A stretch of 64,000 nt of DNA from NCBI GenBank assembly GCA_963765935.1, contig CAVXXX010000001.1, forward strand, positions 1,612,001 to 1,676,000, read 5' to 3'. The first letter of the stretch is position 1; each line of letters opens with the position of its first letter. This DNA comes from JAMXLG01 sp963765935 (GTDB taxonomy: Bacteria > Vulcanimicrobiota > Vulcanimicrobiia > Vulcanimicrobiales > Vulcanimicrobiaceae). The notes under the pieces were generated by a model. It saw nothing but the letters and a program-made list of their open reading frames with translations. It was not told the origin of the DNA and did no database searches. A program made the position numbers and the translations under genes. Of this stretch, positions 1 through 8,689 are shown piece after piece.

Positions 1-201
1 CACTTTCCCAAGAGGCCGCAGGCGCTCGCGCAGTTCCTCGATCGGCACGCCGGTAACGACGTAATCGGAGTCTTTCGCCGGCGCCTCACCGCCTTCGATT
101 TCGGCCCGGATTTCGTCGCGCACACGGCCGCCGACGGCAAAAAGCGAACCGGCCGGCAGCGCGGCAGCTAGCTTGTCATCGAGCGGATGGAGGCGAAACA
201 T
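1..201 (-). CDS. cca: CCA-adding tRNA nucleotidyltransferase, N-terminal fragment
   Basis: Only the first 67 codons are inside the window; the gene runs off the left edge. The ATG is at 201. The translation contains AVGGRVRD near residue 22, which matches the nucleotidyltransferase motif VGGxVRD, followed by DSDYVVTG near residue 45, the D-x-D metal-binding motif of the poly(A) polymerase / CCA-adding family. Enzymes of this family add or repair the 3' CCA of tRNA using CTP and ATP. The spacing between the two motifs fits the class II head domain. Because the C-terminal part is missing I cannot separate a CCA-adding enzyme from a poly(A) polymerase, though the former is far more likely in this kind of genome. 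Confidence 0.72.
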   Translation of the reverse strand, partial: MFRLHPLDDKLAAALPAGSLFAVGGRVRDEIRAEIEGGEAPAKDSDYVVTGVPIEELRERLRPLGKV

Positions 202-266
202 TTCTTAATCTTTCGTTTCACGCTAAATATCGAATCGCTTCTTAATGTTTTGTTTCACGCTAAATA
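202..266. repeat. Pair of 28-bp direct repeats in a divergent intergenic region
   Basis: Two AT-rich copies lie at 202-229 and 239-266, 37 bp apart, and match at 26 of 28 positions. Each ends in TTTCACGCTAAATA. They sit immediately upstream of the minus-strand nucleotidyltransferase gene and about 125 bp upstream of the plus-strand amidotransferase. Their composition differs sharply from the GC-rich surroundings. They could be operator sites or a duplicated promoter; the sequence alone does not decide. Confidence 0.7.
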
Positions 267-318
267 CTAGGGCCACAATCCCGGCGCGAAAGGGTTCCTT
301 AAACTGTTCCTTCGTAAC

Positions 319-362
319 GGTCCTTAGACTTCGGTGCTTCGCACCTTCGCTCAGGATGACAC
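319..362. repeat. Member of the TGTCATCCTGAGC palindromic repeat family
   Basis: The segment ends in TCGCTCAGGATGACAC, the inverted form of the family core. It contains a small hairpin, GGTGC-TTC-GCACC at 333-345. It lies in the leader of the C26 amidotransferase gene. A spurious in-frame GTG at 334 falls inside this element. Confidence 0.75.
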
Positions 363-390
363 TGGGCGGACAGCGCGAATCGGCGAGGGG

Positions 391-1089
391 GTGAGGATCG
401 GGCTTAGCTACGATCAGGGCACACCGAAGTACCGGTTATACCTCGGTGCTCTTTTGGCATGTGCGGAGCAGGCGGGATACCGGGATCGGGTTGAGCCGGT
501 ATGGCTGGCGGGCGCCGCCCAGCCGTTGGACCGCGAGGCGCTGGAAGAAATCGACGGCCTGATGCTGGTCGGCGGCGCGGACATCGAGCCTCACCGGTAC
601 GGCGCCAGAGACACCGAACAAGTCTGCGAGACGTTCCCCGGGCGTGACGAGGCCGAGTGGAAGATGCTCGACGCCGCCTTTTCGCGCCGCCTGCCCATTC
701 TCGCAATTTGCCGCGGGATGCAGTTGCTCAACGTCTATCAGGGCGGGACCCTCATCCGCCATCTCGGCGAGGACGGGCACCAACTCCCGGACACGGAGCG
801 GCATGACATCCACATCGAGTCCGGGTCAGCCCTCCACCGCCTGGCGCGAACGCATCGCGCACACGCGACGTCGTCGCACCATCAAGCCATCGAAGATGTT
901 GGCGAAGGGCTGCGGGTCGTGGCGCGGCACGAGGACGGCGTCGTCGAGGCGATCGAGTGGATGACGCCGATGCGTAAGCCGTGGCTCGCGGCAATTCAGT
1001 GGCATCCCGAACGCATGGGATTGGACGAACCCCTGGCGGGGCCGATTCTCAGCGGGTTTCTGGAAGCGATCCGCGCACGCAGCGGCTAG
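391..1089 (+). CDS. Gamma-glutamyl-gamma-aminobutyrate hydrolase family (peptidase C26) protein
   Basis: This 232-residue class I glutamine-amidotransferase-fold protein resembles PuuD and related hydrolases that cleave gamma-glutamyl amides. The nucleophile elbow AICRGMQ places the catalytic Cys at about residue 107, and QWHPE supplies the His and Glu at about 205 and 207. LMLVGGADIEP near 57-67 is the typical upstream glycine-rich loop. I chose the GTG at 391 because the longer reading frame begins at a GTG inside a repeat element (334), and the family normally starts just before a strand like VRIGLSYD. Upstream of 391 is a purine-rich GAGGGG, rather close to the start. No putrescine-pathway genes are adjacent, so the substrate is unknown. 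Confidence 0.85.
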   Translation: MRIGLSYDQGTPKYRLYLGALLACAEQAGYRDRVEPVWLAGAAQPLDREALEEIDGLMLVGGADIEPHRYGARDTEQVCETFPGRDEAEWKMLDAAFSRRLPILAICRGMQLLNVYQGGTLIRHLGEDGHQLPDTERHDIHIESGSALHRLARTHRAHATSSHHQAIEDVGEGLRVVARHEDGVVEAIEWMTPMRKPWLAAIQWHPERMGLDEPLAGPILSGFLEAIRARSG

Positions 1090-1093
1090 CCCC

Positions 1094-1792
1094 TTAGAGA
1101 CAGAGCGGACGTTTTTCCGGAATACCGACGCGGCGCGGAAACCGCTGCGGTGTGTGTCCGGTCTTCGCAACGAGCACGACTTGCCGCACCAATCCGGCCT
1201 CGCCGGCCTCCGGTAACTGGGCAATGACGCGTTCCACTTGCGCTCCGAGCATGAGCGAGGCGTCCTCGAGCGCCTGATATTCGGGCGCATCCATCGTCCC
1301 ACGTTGCAAGACTGCGCGTCCGCCCGGATGGATGAACGGCAGCAGGAGCTCCGCGACCGTCGGCGCGGCCGATACTGCGCGCGCCGTTCCGGTGTGGAAA
1401 TGCCCCCGCAACTCCTCGTCGTGCGCGGCAACCTCGGCTCGTTGCGCAACGACGCGACCCTCGAGTCCGAATTCGCTCAAGATCTCCTCGAGAAATCGTG
1501 CCTTCTTCGCGGTCGATTCCACCATCAGCACGGGTACGCCGGTGACGATTGCAAGCGGAATCGCGGGAAGGCCGCCGCCCGAACCGACGTCCACGAGCGA
1601 CTGCTCGATGTACGGCGAGATCGAAACGCTATCGATAATGTGCGGCGCGAACTCGCCTGCATCTTTCGCGCCGGTGAGATTGAACTTCCGGTTGACGTCG
1701 AGAACCCGTGCTCCGTAGCGGGCGAGCCGCTCGCGGTAGTCCTCGGGTACGTGCCCGGCGAGCAGCCCGACGAGGGCGTCGAACTCGCTCAC
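1094..1792 (-). CDS. rsmG: 16S rRNA (guanine-N7)-methyltransferase RsmG
   Basis: RsmG methylates N7 of G527 of 16S rRNA using S-adenosylmethionine. The protein has 232 residues, normal for the family. The SAM-binding loop VDVGSGGGLP is at about 67-76, preceded by the RsmG-typical NLTG near 38 and HIIDSV near 51. It follows mnmG on the same strand with a 4-bp ATGA overlap, the usual gidA-gidB order near bacterial origins. Its end faces the end of the plus-strand amidotransferase four bases away. Confidence 0.95.
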   Translation of the reverse strand: MSEFDALVGLLAGHVPEDYRERLARYGARVLDVNRKFNLTGAKDAGEFAPHIIDSVSISPYIEQSLVDVGSGGGLPAIPLAIVTGVPVLMVESTAKKARFLEEILSEFGLEGRVVAQRAEVAAHDEELRGHFHTGTARAVSAAPTVAELLLPFIHPGGRAVLQRGTMDAPEYQALEDASLMLGAQVERVIAQLPEAGEAGLVRQVVLVAKTGHTPQRFPRRVGIPEKRPLCL

Positions 1793-3630
1793 GCGCTTGC
1801 TGCGCTTCGTTCCCGATGCACGAAAAGGCCGAGAATCGCGATGTCGGCCGGCGTTACGCCCGGAATGCGGCTCGCCGCGCCGAGCGTGCGCGGCCGCTGA
1901 ATCGAGAGTTTTTCACGCGCTTCGCGCGAGAGTGCCGCAATTGCGGCATAGTCGAGGCTGTCGGGAATGAGAACCCGTTCCGTGCGGGCGGCCTTCTCGA
2001 TTGCGATCTCCTGACGGCGCACGTACCCCGCGACCTTCAACTCGATCGTCGCGCGTTCGCCCAATTCGTCGGCGACCGGCGGCTCGAGGAATGGCGCAAT
2101 ATCACCAAACATTAGCGTCGGCCGGCGCAAGGCGTCCGCAAGGGTCGATCCCGCCTCGAATCGTTGGTCGCCGATCTGCTCCATCGGCACGCGGATGCGT
2201 TCGGCGCGTTTCATCACCTCGCGCAGCGCGGCTTGCCGTTCGTTGTACGCCTCCCACGCTTCGTCGGAGACGAGTCCGATTTCGCGGCCGATCGGCGTCA
2301 ATCGCATGTCGGCGTTATCGTGGCGCAAGATCACCCGATGTTCGGCGCGCGATGTGAGCATGCGATACGGTTCGTCGATACCTTTGCTTACGAGATCGTC
2401 GATCAACACACCGATGTACGCATCGCTGCGCGCAAGACGCAACGGCTCGACTCCTTGAACCGCACGCGCTGCGTTGATTCCCGCGATCAATCCTTGCGCT
2501 GCGGCTTCTTCATAACCGGATGTGCCGTTGAGTTGTCCGCAATGAAAGAGATTCTGCACGCGATGCGTTTCGAGCGTGTCGCGCAATTCCGTAGGCGGCA
2601 CCATATCGTATTCGACCGCGTAGCCGGCGCGCAGCATCGCGCATGATTCCAAACCCGGCAGCGTGTGCAGCATTTCCAACTGCACTTCTCCCGGTAACGA
2701 CGTCGAAAAACCGCCGACATACAGCGTCGGTTCGTTCCAGCCTTCGGGTTCAATGAAAATTGAGTGCGTCGGATTGTGCGCGAATTTTACGACTTTGTCT
2801 TCGATCGAAGGACAATACCGCGGCCCGATGCCTTCGATTAAATCCAAACCGTAAAGCGGCGACAGATGCAAGTTATCGCGCACGAGTTTGTGCGTGCGCT
2901 CGTCGGTTTGCGTGATGTAACAATTCAGCTGCGGACCAGCGAATCGACGCGCGCTCGTGTACGAAAACATGAGCGGCACATCACTGGGCGGCTGCAACTG
3001 CATCGCATCGTAATCGACGGTCGTCCGATCGATGCGCGGCGGCGTGCCGGTCTTCAAGCGACGCGTCGGAAACCCGAGGCGGCGCAACGCATGCGAAAGC
3101 CCAATCGCCGGCGCTTCGCCGAATCGTCCTTCGGCCTGCACGACGCCGCCACGAAACGTCTTGCCGCCGAGAAATGTCCCCGTCGCCAACACGACGGCAC
3201 GTGCGTAGTGGCGCGTTCCATCGGCACAGACGACGCCGCGCACAACACCGGCCTCGACGATCAAGTCTTCGACGAGGCCCTCGACGATCTCTAAATTGGG
3301 CTGCGCGCGAAGCACCTCGATCGCGAGGCGCGCATAGGCCGGCTTGTCCATCTGCTGCCGAAGCGCACGGACGGCCGGGCCCTTGCTTTCATTTAAGAAG
3401 CGGGAATGGACGCTGCACCGGTCGGCGAGTGTGCCCATCGCGCCACCCAGCGCATCGATTTCGCGAACCAGCTGCCCTTTGGCGCTGCCGCCGATCGACG
3501 GGTTACAGGGGAGCGTGCAGATCTTTTGCGGGTCGCCTGTGATTAGTGCGGTCGGCACGCCTAGGCGCGCCGAAGCAAGCGCCGCTTCGACGCCCGCATG
3601 ACCGCCGCCAACAATGATGACCCCGTTCAC
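1789..3630 (-). CDS. mnmG: tRNA uridine 5-carboxymethylaminomethyl modification enzyme MnmG (GidA)
   Basis: MnmG is the FAD-dependent partner of MnmE. Together they install (carboxymethyl)aminomethyl groups at wobble U34 of several tRNAs. The 613-residue protein begins with the dinucleotide-binding loop GGGHAGVEAA at residues 8-17. It carries the family signature PSIGGSAKGQLVREIDALGG at about 45-64 and a C-terminal helical region ending near residue 610. Start, length and motifs are all canonical. It overlaps rsmG by 4 bp, and its partner mnmE lies 0.9 kb further on, on the same strand. Confidence 0.97.
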   Translation of the reverse strand: MNGVIIVGGGHAGVEAALASARLGVPTALITGDPQKICTLPCNPSIGGSAKGQLVREIDALGGAMGTLADRCSVHSRFLNESKGPAVRALRQQMDKPAYARLAIEVLRAQPNLEIVEGLVEDLIVEAGVVRGVVCADGTRHYARAVVLATGTFLGGKTFRGGVVQAEGRFGEAPAIGLSHALRRLGFPTRRLKTGTPPRIDRTTVDYDAMQLQPPSDVPLMFSYTSARRFAGPQLNCYITQTDERTHKLVRDNLHLSPLYGLDLIEGIGPRYCPSIEDKVVKFAHNPTHSIFIEPEGWNEPTLYVGGFSTSLPGEVQLEMLHTLPGLESCAMLRAGYAVEYDMVPPTELRDTLETHRVQNLFHCGQLNGTSGYEEAAAQGLIAGINAARAVQGVEPLRLARSDAYIGVLIDDLVSKGIDEPYRMLTSRAEHRVILRHDNADMRLTPIGREIGLVSDEAWEAYNERQAALREVMKRAERIRVPMEQIGDQRFEAGSTLADALRRPTLMFGDIAPFLEPPVADELGERATIELKVAGYVRRQEIAIEKAARTERVLIPDSLDYAAIAALSREAREKLSIQRPRTLGAASRIPGVTPADIAILGLFVHRERSAASA

Positions 3631-3650
3631 GATGTGCTAGTGTATCAGAT

Positions 3651-3992
3651 ATGGCGATGGCGCACATCCGCACGTTCGCTACGTTCGCACTCGTCGTGAC
3701 GGCCTTCACAGGCCGGGTGCTCGACGAAGGCAACGGACGCGTTCTGGACGGTGTCCACGTGCGGGCAGAAGGTCCAACGACATCGGAAGCCACGACCGAT
3801 CGCGGCGGCCGCTTCGCGCTCTCAAATCTCAAGCCGGGACCGTACACGGTTACCGCCGAGTCGGACGACGTGCCGATGCAAGCGTTCCACGTGACGCTTC
3901 CGGCGGCGCACACGACGAGTCTCGATATGAAAGTGTGCAGCACGCGCTACGACGCGCACTGCGGACCGCCGCCCCGCGGACTACCGTACTAA
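3651..3992 (+). CDS. Small secreted protein with one carboxypeptidase-regulatory-like beta-sandwich domain
   Basis: This 113-residue product starts with a short signal-peptide-like segment (about residues 1-20). Then comes one domain of the CarboxypepD_reg type: FTGRVLDEGNGRVLDGVHV near 19-37, DRGGRFALSNLKPGPYTV near 52-70. Such domains are small Ig-like folds found in secreted and outer-membrane proteins and are not themselves enzymatic. It is divergent from mnmG across a 20-bp gap. Its 3' end overlaps the 3' end of the convergent HdeD-like gene by 12 bp. Two Cys residues near the C-terminus could form a disulfide. No specific role can be assigned. Confidence 0.7.
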   Translation: MAMAHIRTFATFALVVTAFTGRVLDEGNGRVLDGVHVRAEGPTTSEATTDRGGRFALSNLKPGPYTVTAESDDVPMQAFHVTLPAAHTTSLDMKVCSTRYDAHCGPPPRGLPY

Positions 3993-4538
3993 CGCCGGTT
4001 CGCCTTTCGCAAAGGGCCGCAAGCGCAGCGCTAGGCCGAGCATCATCACGCCGAACACAATCGCGTAGGCACCGATCAGCCAAATCACCGTGAGAATACC
4101 GGCGAGCGGATAGACGATCATCAGAACGCCGAAGACAAGCGACGCAATGCCGCCGAGTATCAGCAGCCACTCGTTCCGAATCTCTTTGCGCAACCGCACC
4201 GCTGCGATAAGTTCGAATATGCCGGTGAGAATCGCCCACGCCGCAATCGTGAGATACAGCGCAAACGCGGTGAGGCGCGGATCGAAGAACGTAATGGCTG
4301 CAATCACCAAGCCGATGATGCCCTCGATGACGAACGCGCCCCAACGCTCGTGCGCCTGCGCCGCGCGAACCGCCGCGACGATCGCGAAGACTCCATCGAC
4401 GAACGCGTAGGCGCCGAAGAGAATAACGAGCGCGGCGCCGGTTGCGCCCGGCCATGCAAATGCGAGTATACCGAAGACGATCGCGGCAATGCCGCGGATA
4501 AGAACGGCCCACCAATTTCGGGCCAACGCGTGAAGCAT
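3981..4538 (-). CDS. HdeD family (DUF308) integral membrane protein
   Basis: The 185-residue product is almost entirely hydrophobic, with about six membrane segments arranged as repeated pairs. Phrases such as WWAVLIRGIAAIVFGILAF near the N-terminus and LLILGGIASLVFGVLMIVYP near 122-141 are typical of the DUF308/HdeD repeat. In Escherichia coli HdeD contributes to acid resistance at high cell density; the mechanism is not known, and that role cannot be transferred with certainty. It lies between mnmE and mnmG on the same strand but seems functionally unrelated. Confidence 0.85.
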   Translation of the reverse strand: MLHALARNWWAVLIRGIAAIVFGILAFAWPGATGAALVILFGAYAFVDGVFAIVAAVRAAQAHERWGAFVIEGIIGLVIAAITFFDPRLTAFALYLTIAAWAILTGIFELIAAVRLRKEIRNEWLLILGGIASLVFGVLMIVYPLAGILTVIWLIGAYAIVFGVMMLGLALRLRPFAKGEPALVR

Positions 4539-4547
4539 GAAGCCTCC

Positions 4548-5888
4548 TTATTTGCCGATGCAGAACCGTGCGAAGACGCCCGTGAGTACTTCTTCCGCGG
4601 CGAAGTCTCCGCTCACGTGCCCCAGTACAGCATACGCCGCCTGCAGGTCGCTGACTATCCAGTCGGTTGCGTCACCCCGCTGCAATGTTGCGCGCGCCTC
4701 GGTAAGCGCGGCGATCGCCGCGTTCACGGCATCAAATTCATAGAGCGACGCCACATGCGGCCGCTCGAGGTCCGGCACGTCGCCGCCCCATCCGACCCGC
4801 GCAATTGCCGAGCGAAGCGCACGTAACGTCCCGGGTTCGCGCACCGATCCGACGATCGCATCGCGCACGTTTGCTTCGTGCGCACCGTCTTCGCCGAGGT
4901 CCGATTTATTGAAGAAGACGACGCGTTCACGATCGGCCGTCGCGGTCAAGAGGGCCCGGGCTTCCGCATCGAGAGCCTGCGATCCGTCGAGCACGAGCAA
5001 TGCGATCCGCGCCGCGGTAAGCACGCGGCGGGTACGGTCGATGCCGGCGGCTTCCAGCCGGTCCGCGTGTTCGCGAATGCCGGCGGTATCGACGAGGCGA
5101 ACCCGCACGCCGTCGATCGCAATGGATTCCTCGATCGTGTCGCGCGTCGTGCCCGGAATCTCGGATACGATCGCGCGCTCTTCGCCCAGCAGCGCATTGA
5201 GCAGCGACGACTTCCCCGCATTCGGCGGACCGACGATCGCGACGGTGACGCCTTCGCGCACGAGGCGCCCGACTTCACCGTCGTGCCGCAATTGTTCGAG
5301 ACGGTCGAGAATTGCGCGCAATTCGGAATCGACCTCGGCGCGATCGGGTTCCGGGACTTCTTCGGGAAAATCGATTGCGCCGCTGCAATCTTCCACGATT
5401 TTCGTCAATTGCGCGCGCAACGCTCGAATTTCGTTCGCGAGTCCGCCGCCGAGATTTGCAAGCGCCGCGCGCGCGGCCGAACGCGTCTCGGCATCGATCA
5501 AATCCGCCACCGACGAAGCCGCATGTAAATCCATCTTCCCGTTCATGAACGCGCGGCGCGTGAATTCACCGGGTTCTGCAAGACGGGCGCCGCGCGCAAG
5601 CAGCGCGCGCACGACATCATTGGCAACGACCGGTGAACCGTGCACGTGCAATTCGAGTGTATCTTCGCCGGTGTACGAATGGGGCGCTGGCGAAAAGAGC
5701 ACGAGCCCGCGATCGATTGCGCGATGATGCTCGTCGAGAATTTCCGCATAGTGTGCATAGCGCGGTCGCAGCTCCACATCGGGAACGACGTGGGCCGCGA
5801 GCGTTCGAACCGCTGGGCCGCTGACGCGGACGATCGCGATCGCACCGCGTCCTGGCGGAGTCGCAATCGCCGCAATGGTATCGCTCAA
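4548..5888 (-). CDS. mnmE: tRNA modification GTPase MnmE (TrmE)
   Basis: MnmE is the GTPase that acts with MnmG at tRNA wobble uridines. The 446-residue protein has the N-terminal formyl-THF-binding domain (1-120), a helical domain, and an inserted G domain with P-loop GPPNAGKSS at 220-228 and EIPGTTRD just after it. It ends in the conserved C-terminal CIGK, whose cysteine is required for the modification. Length and order are canonical. The upstream methyltransferase gene ends at the base next to its start, so the two may be cotranscribed. Confidence 0.97.
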   Translation of the reverse strand: MSDTIAAIATPPGRGAIAIVRVSGPAVRTLAAHVVPDVELRPRYAHYAEILDEHHRAIDRGLVLFSPAPHSYTGEDTLELHVHGSPVVANDVVRALLARGARLAEPGEFTRRAFMNGKMDLHAASSVADLIDAETRSAARAALANLGGGLANEIRALRAQLTKIVEDCSGAIDFPEEVPEPDRAEVDSELRAILDRLEQLRHDGEVGRLVREGVTVAIVGPPNAGKSSLLNALLGEERAIVSEIPGTTRDTIEESIAIDGVRVRLVDTAGIREHADRLEAAGIDRTRRVLTAARIALLVLDGSQALDAEARALLTATADRERVVFFNKSDLGEDGAHEANVRDAIVGSVREPGTLRALRSAIARVGWGGDVPDLERPHVASLYEFDAVNAAIAALTEARATLQRGDATDWIVSDLQAAYAVLGHVSGDFAAEEVLTGVFARFCIGK

Positions 5889-6671
5889 TTACGCTTTTCT
5901 TCCGACGCCGATTTTATACGCATTTTCGAGGCGGTACGATCCATCCGGCTGGCGATACGGTTCCAGCGATGCGCGCAATGCACCGATCAACGCCGCTTCG
6001 CCGGCGACCAGGCGCGCCTGCTGTCCAGGTCCGGCGGAGACAAACGCACGGACGGCCGTATCGGCGTCTCGATAGGTGAACGGCGTATTGACGAACTTCA
6101 CGTCTTCGAGAATCAGGCCCGCATCGCGCATGAGCGTTTGGAGCCGATCATCGAGCGAAAGCGCAAAGGGCCCCGGTTCTTCAAACGCATTTCGCCCGAG
6201 AAGCGAAAAAATCGCACCGATCGGTTTTGCGGGCTCGCATCGTTCGATTGCGTCGAACACGCCGATCGCGACACGCCCGCGCGGACGGACGACCCGCACC
6301 GCCTCCCGCATTGCGGCACCGCGATCCGCTGCAAATTGAAACGAATTCGCTCCGATTACCGCATCAAACGCATTGGAATCAAAAGGCAGCGCCTGAAGGT
6401 CTCCCACGACGAACGGCGCTTCGGGAACGCGGCGTCGAGCTACGTCGATAAAGAATTCGGACATATCCAAGCCCGTTACGCGCATTCCGCGGCACGCGGC
6501 GATTGCACTCACCGCGCCTCCACCGCATCCAGCGTCGAGCAACGCGCCGCCGGGTTCGAGCGCTACGGCGTCGAGAAGTGCGTCATAGAGCGACCGATGC
6601 AACGGCTCTTGAATCGCGATCCAGTCGTCCGCGGCGCGGCCCCAAAACGGCCGGTCGGCCGAAGTAGTCAT
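5889..6671 (-). CDS. Class I SAM-dependent methyltransferase
   Basis: The 260-residue protein has a Rossmann methyltransferase fold with motif I LLDAGCGGGAVS at about 44-55, an acidic residue ending strand 2 near TGLDMSEF, and GANSFQFA as the motif IV region. It resembles methyltransferase domain 11/25 enzymes acting on small molecules or lipids; the substrate cannot be read from sequence. It directly abuts mnmE downstream. The gene begins 8 bp after the stop of the upstream peptide-binding lipoprotein gene, so it probably belongs to a minus-strand transcript running from about 9.1 kb. Confidence 0.85.
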   Translation of the reverse strand: MTTSADRPFWGRAADDWIAIQEPLHRSLYDALLDAVALEPGGALLDAGCGGGAVSAIAACRGMRVTGLDMSEFFIDVARRRVPEAPFVVGDLQALPFDSNAFDAVIGANSFQFAADRGAAMREAVRVVRPRGRVAIGVFDAIERCEPAKPIGAIFSLLGRNAFEEPGPFALSLDDRLQTLMRDAGLILEDVKFVNTPFTYRDADTAVRAFVSAGPGQQARLVAGEAALIGALRASLEPYRQPDGSYRLENAYKIGVGRKA

Positions 6672-6679
6672 AGTTCATC

Positions 6680-8203
6680 TTACTGCAGCGACCAGTCTTG
6701 TGTCTGCCCGAAGTTGTAGAGCATGTTTGGTGCGACACCGTGCAGCGAAGGATTGATCGCCTCATATTCGGTGCGATAGACCGTAAACACCGCCGTGACA
6801 TTATCGGAGACGCGCCGCTGCATCACGTGAAAATCGTTGGTGCGGCGCACCCGGTCGACCGTCCGGGCCTGATCGTAGAATGCCGCGTCATAACGCGCGT
6901 CGCACCAACGGGCGAGATTTGGCCCGTTCGGCGCGCGATTCGCGCAGATCCACGGCTCCGACGTCTCGGGATCGAGCCCGCCGTACCATCCGCTGACCGC
7001 AACGTCGAACCGGCCGCCATACCAAATGCCGCCGGCCGCGGCAGGGCCATAAAGCACGCTCGGCGCCGCACCGCGCAAAACGGCGTTCATGCCCGCGTCG
7101 TGCAGGTTCTGCTGCACAATCGTCGCCGTCGAGCGCGACATGACATCGGAGTTGTTGAACGCGACGCGAACATCGCCGTTGTAGCCCGCAGCGTGGACGA
7201 GCGCGCGCGCACGTGCCGGATCGTAGCGCCGCGCAACGATCGAACCGTCGTGTTCGGGAAAGAGCGGCGGCAGCTCGGTCGTTGCTAACGGCGATAGACC
7301 ATGATAGACCGTCCGTTCGAGCGTCGCGCGATCGATTGCATAGGCAACGGCTTCCCGCATCCGGCGGTCGCGCATGGCATCACCTTGGGTTTGCAACTCG
7401 AGCAAGTCGCTTTCGTTTCGCGGCACCGCAATCAGCGATATGTCACGCAGCGGACGCACTTGTTGCACCTGATCCGCGGTAATGTCGGTGAAATCAACTT
7501 CGTGCGCGCGCAGCGCCACGAGCGCCGCGTTTTCATCGGGAACGATCTTCACGATGATGCGCTGCAATTTGGGGTGCTGCCAGGAATACGGATTACGCGC
7601 CATAACGACGCGGTCGCCGCGACGCCACTCGGTGACGTAAAACGGTCCGGTGCCGAACGGACGATTGTTCCAAGCGGCACGGCGCAGATCGGTGTTATCG
7701 TGAAACGCGTGTGCCGGAAGAATGCCGAAGATGTAGTCGCTCGCCGCGAAGAGTTCGCGCGGAGCTCCGGAATACGGCGCCATCTCGCTAATCGCATTAC
7801 GCGTGTCGGTCGCGGCATGGAACGTAAACATCACGTCGTGCGACGTAAATTCAACGCCGTCAGCGAAGCGCACGCCGCGACGTAAGTGATACGTTATTGT
7901 TCGCGCATCATGCGAAATACCGCCGTTTTCGATGCTCGGAACCTCTTGGCACAAAATCGGAATCGCGCGATTGTCCGGACCGATTCCGACAAGCGGCTGC
8001 GCGTAAATCTGCGTCAAATCGATCAGCCGCTGGCCAAAGGCGGTCAACGGATTGAGGTTCCAAATATCACCCCGCTGCGCGATCCGCACCTCGCCCGGCG
8101 TGCCCCAATGCGAACCGCCACGCGTGCACGCCGTCAGCAGCGCGAGCACGCAGAGCTTCCCAGCCCAAGAACGCAACACGCGCCAAGCTCTCGACGGTCG
8201 CAT
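6680..8203 (-). CDS. Family 5 extracellular solute-binding lipoprotein (peptide/nickel ABC type)
   Basis: This 507-residue protein is a DppA/OppA-type solute-binding protein. I set the start at the ATG at 8203 because it gives a compact signal peptide ending in the lipobox LLTAC (Cys about residue 26). An alternative GTG at 8242 would overlap the upstream stop. Family features include the early DIWNLNPLT segment, ITYHLRRGVRFADG near residue 100, and GTGPFYVTEWRRGDRVVMARNPY. The protein would be anchored to a membrane and would bind peptides or similar ligands. No permease or ATPase genes lie nearby, so it is an orphan binding protein. Confidence 0.85.
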   Translation of the reverse strand: MRPSRAWRVLRSWAGKLCVLALLTACTRGGSHWGTPGEVRIAQRGDIWNLNPLTAFGQRLIDLTQIYAQPLVGIGPDNRAIPILCQEVPSIENGGISHDARTITYHLRRGVRFADGVEFTSHDVMFTFHAATDTRNAISEMAPYSGAPRELFAASDYIFGILPAHAFHDNTDLRRAAWNNRPFGTGPFYVTEWRRGDRVVMARNPYSWQHPKLQRIIVKIVPDENAALVALRAHEVDFTDITADQVQQVRPLRDISLIAVPRNESDLLELQTQGDAMRDRRMREAVAYAIDRATLERTVYHGLSPLATTELPPLFPEHDGSIVARRYDPARARALVHAAGYNGDVRVAFNNSDVMSRSTATIVQQNLHDAGMNAVLRGAAPSVLYGPAAAGGIWYGGRFDVAVSGWYGGLDPETSEPWICANRAPNGPNLARWCDARYDAAFYDQARTVDRVRRTNDFHVMQRRVSDNVTAVFTVYRTEYEAINPSLHGVAPNMLYNFGQTQDWSLQ

Positions 8204-8238
8204 TGCGCATCGTTGCAGCGACCGCGCGAGAAAGGCCT

Positions 8239-8685
8239 TCACGCCGGCAAGCGTTGCTGCTCGATGATTGCATTGAAGAGGGCATGGGGAGCGCCCGTCC
8301 CGAGAATCACGCGCGAACCGTCCCGCATGGTGATTTGAACTGCGCGGAACCGCCAGATCCGCCAATTCCACCCGTGCCAGATCGTCCAGTGCGCGTGCCA
8401 GCCCTGGAGAAGCCCGAGTTCGATTTGCGCGACGCGCTCGATTCGGATCAGCGGAATGGAGCCGCGGGGCCAACTACCGCCAAGGCTCCATTGCACGCTC
8501 TCGTTATCAATGGTGACGCGCAACTCGGAAAAAGAGGCGACCGCAGCCGACAGTATCCCGACAACGAATGCCATGAGTTTGAACCAATGGCCCTGCTCGT
8601 TGAAGAACCCAGCGGTCAGCGCAATCGCAAAGCTGAGGAGCGCGATCCATCCTCGTCTTTGGTTACGCTTGTACCCCGCCGTCAT
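8239..8685 (-). CDS. Small membrane protein with PH-like cytosolic domain (paralogue A)
   Basis: The 148-residue product has two hydrophobic segments in its first 55 residues, then a soluble beta-rich domain of about 90 residues. That domain contains HWTIWHGWNWRIWRF and RDGSRVILGTGAPHALFNAI. The arrangement and the LGT.....L..AI ending recall bacterial PH-type domains (YdbT/DUF-type). It is clearly paralogous to the next gene upstream: the strings RDGSR, LGT and HWTIWHGW recur at the same positions. Four bases separate the two genes. I do not recognise a function. Confidence 0.65.
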   Translation of the reverse strand: MTAGYKRNQRRGWIALLSFAIALTAGFFNEQGHWFKLMAFVVGILSAAVASFSELRVTIDNESVQWSLGGSWPRGSIPLIRIERVAQIELGLLQGWHAHWTIWHGWNWRIWRFRAVQITMRDGSRVILGTGAPHALFNAIIEQQRLPA

Positions 8686-8689
8686 CGCC

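Noticed and set aside
202..266. CRISPR array made by the repeats near the left edge
   Set aside because: There are only two copies with a 9-bp gap between them and no cas genes.
334..390. N-terminal extension of the C26 amidotransferase from the GTG at 334
   Set aside because: The extension is encoded by a repeat element and does not match the family N-terminus; a GTG at 391 fits better.
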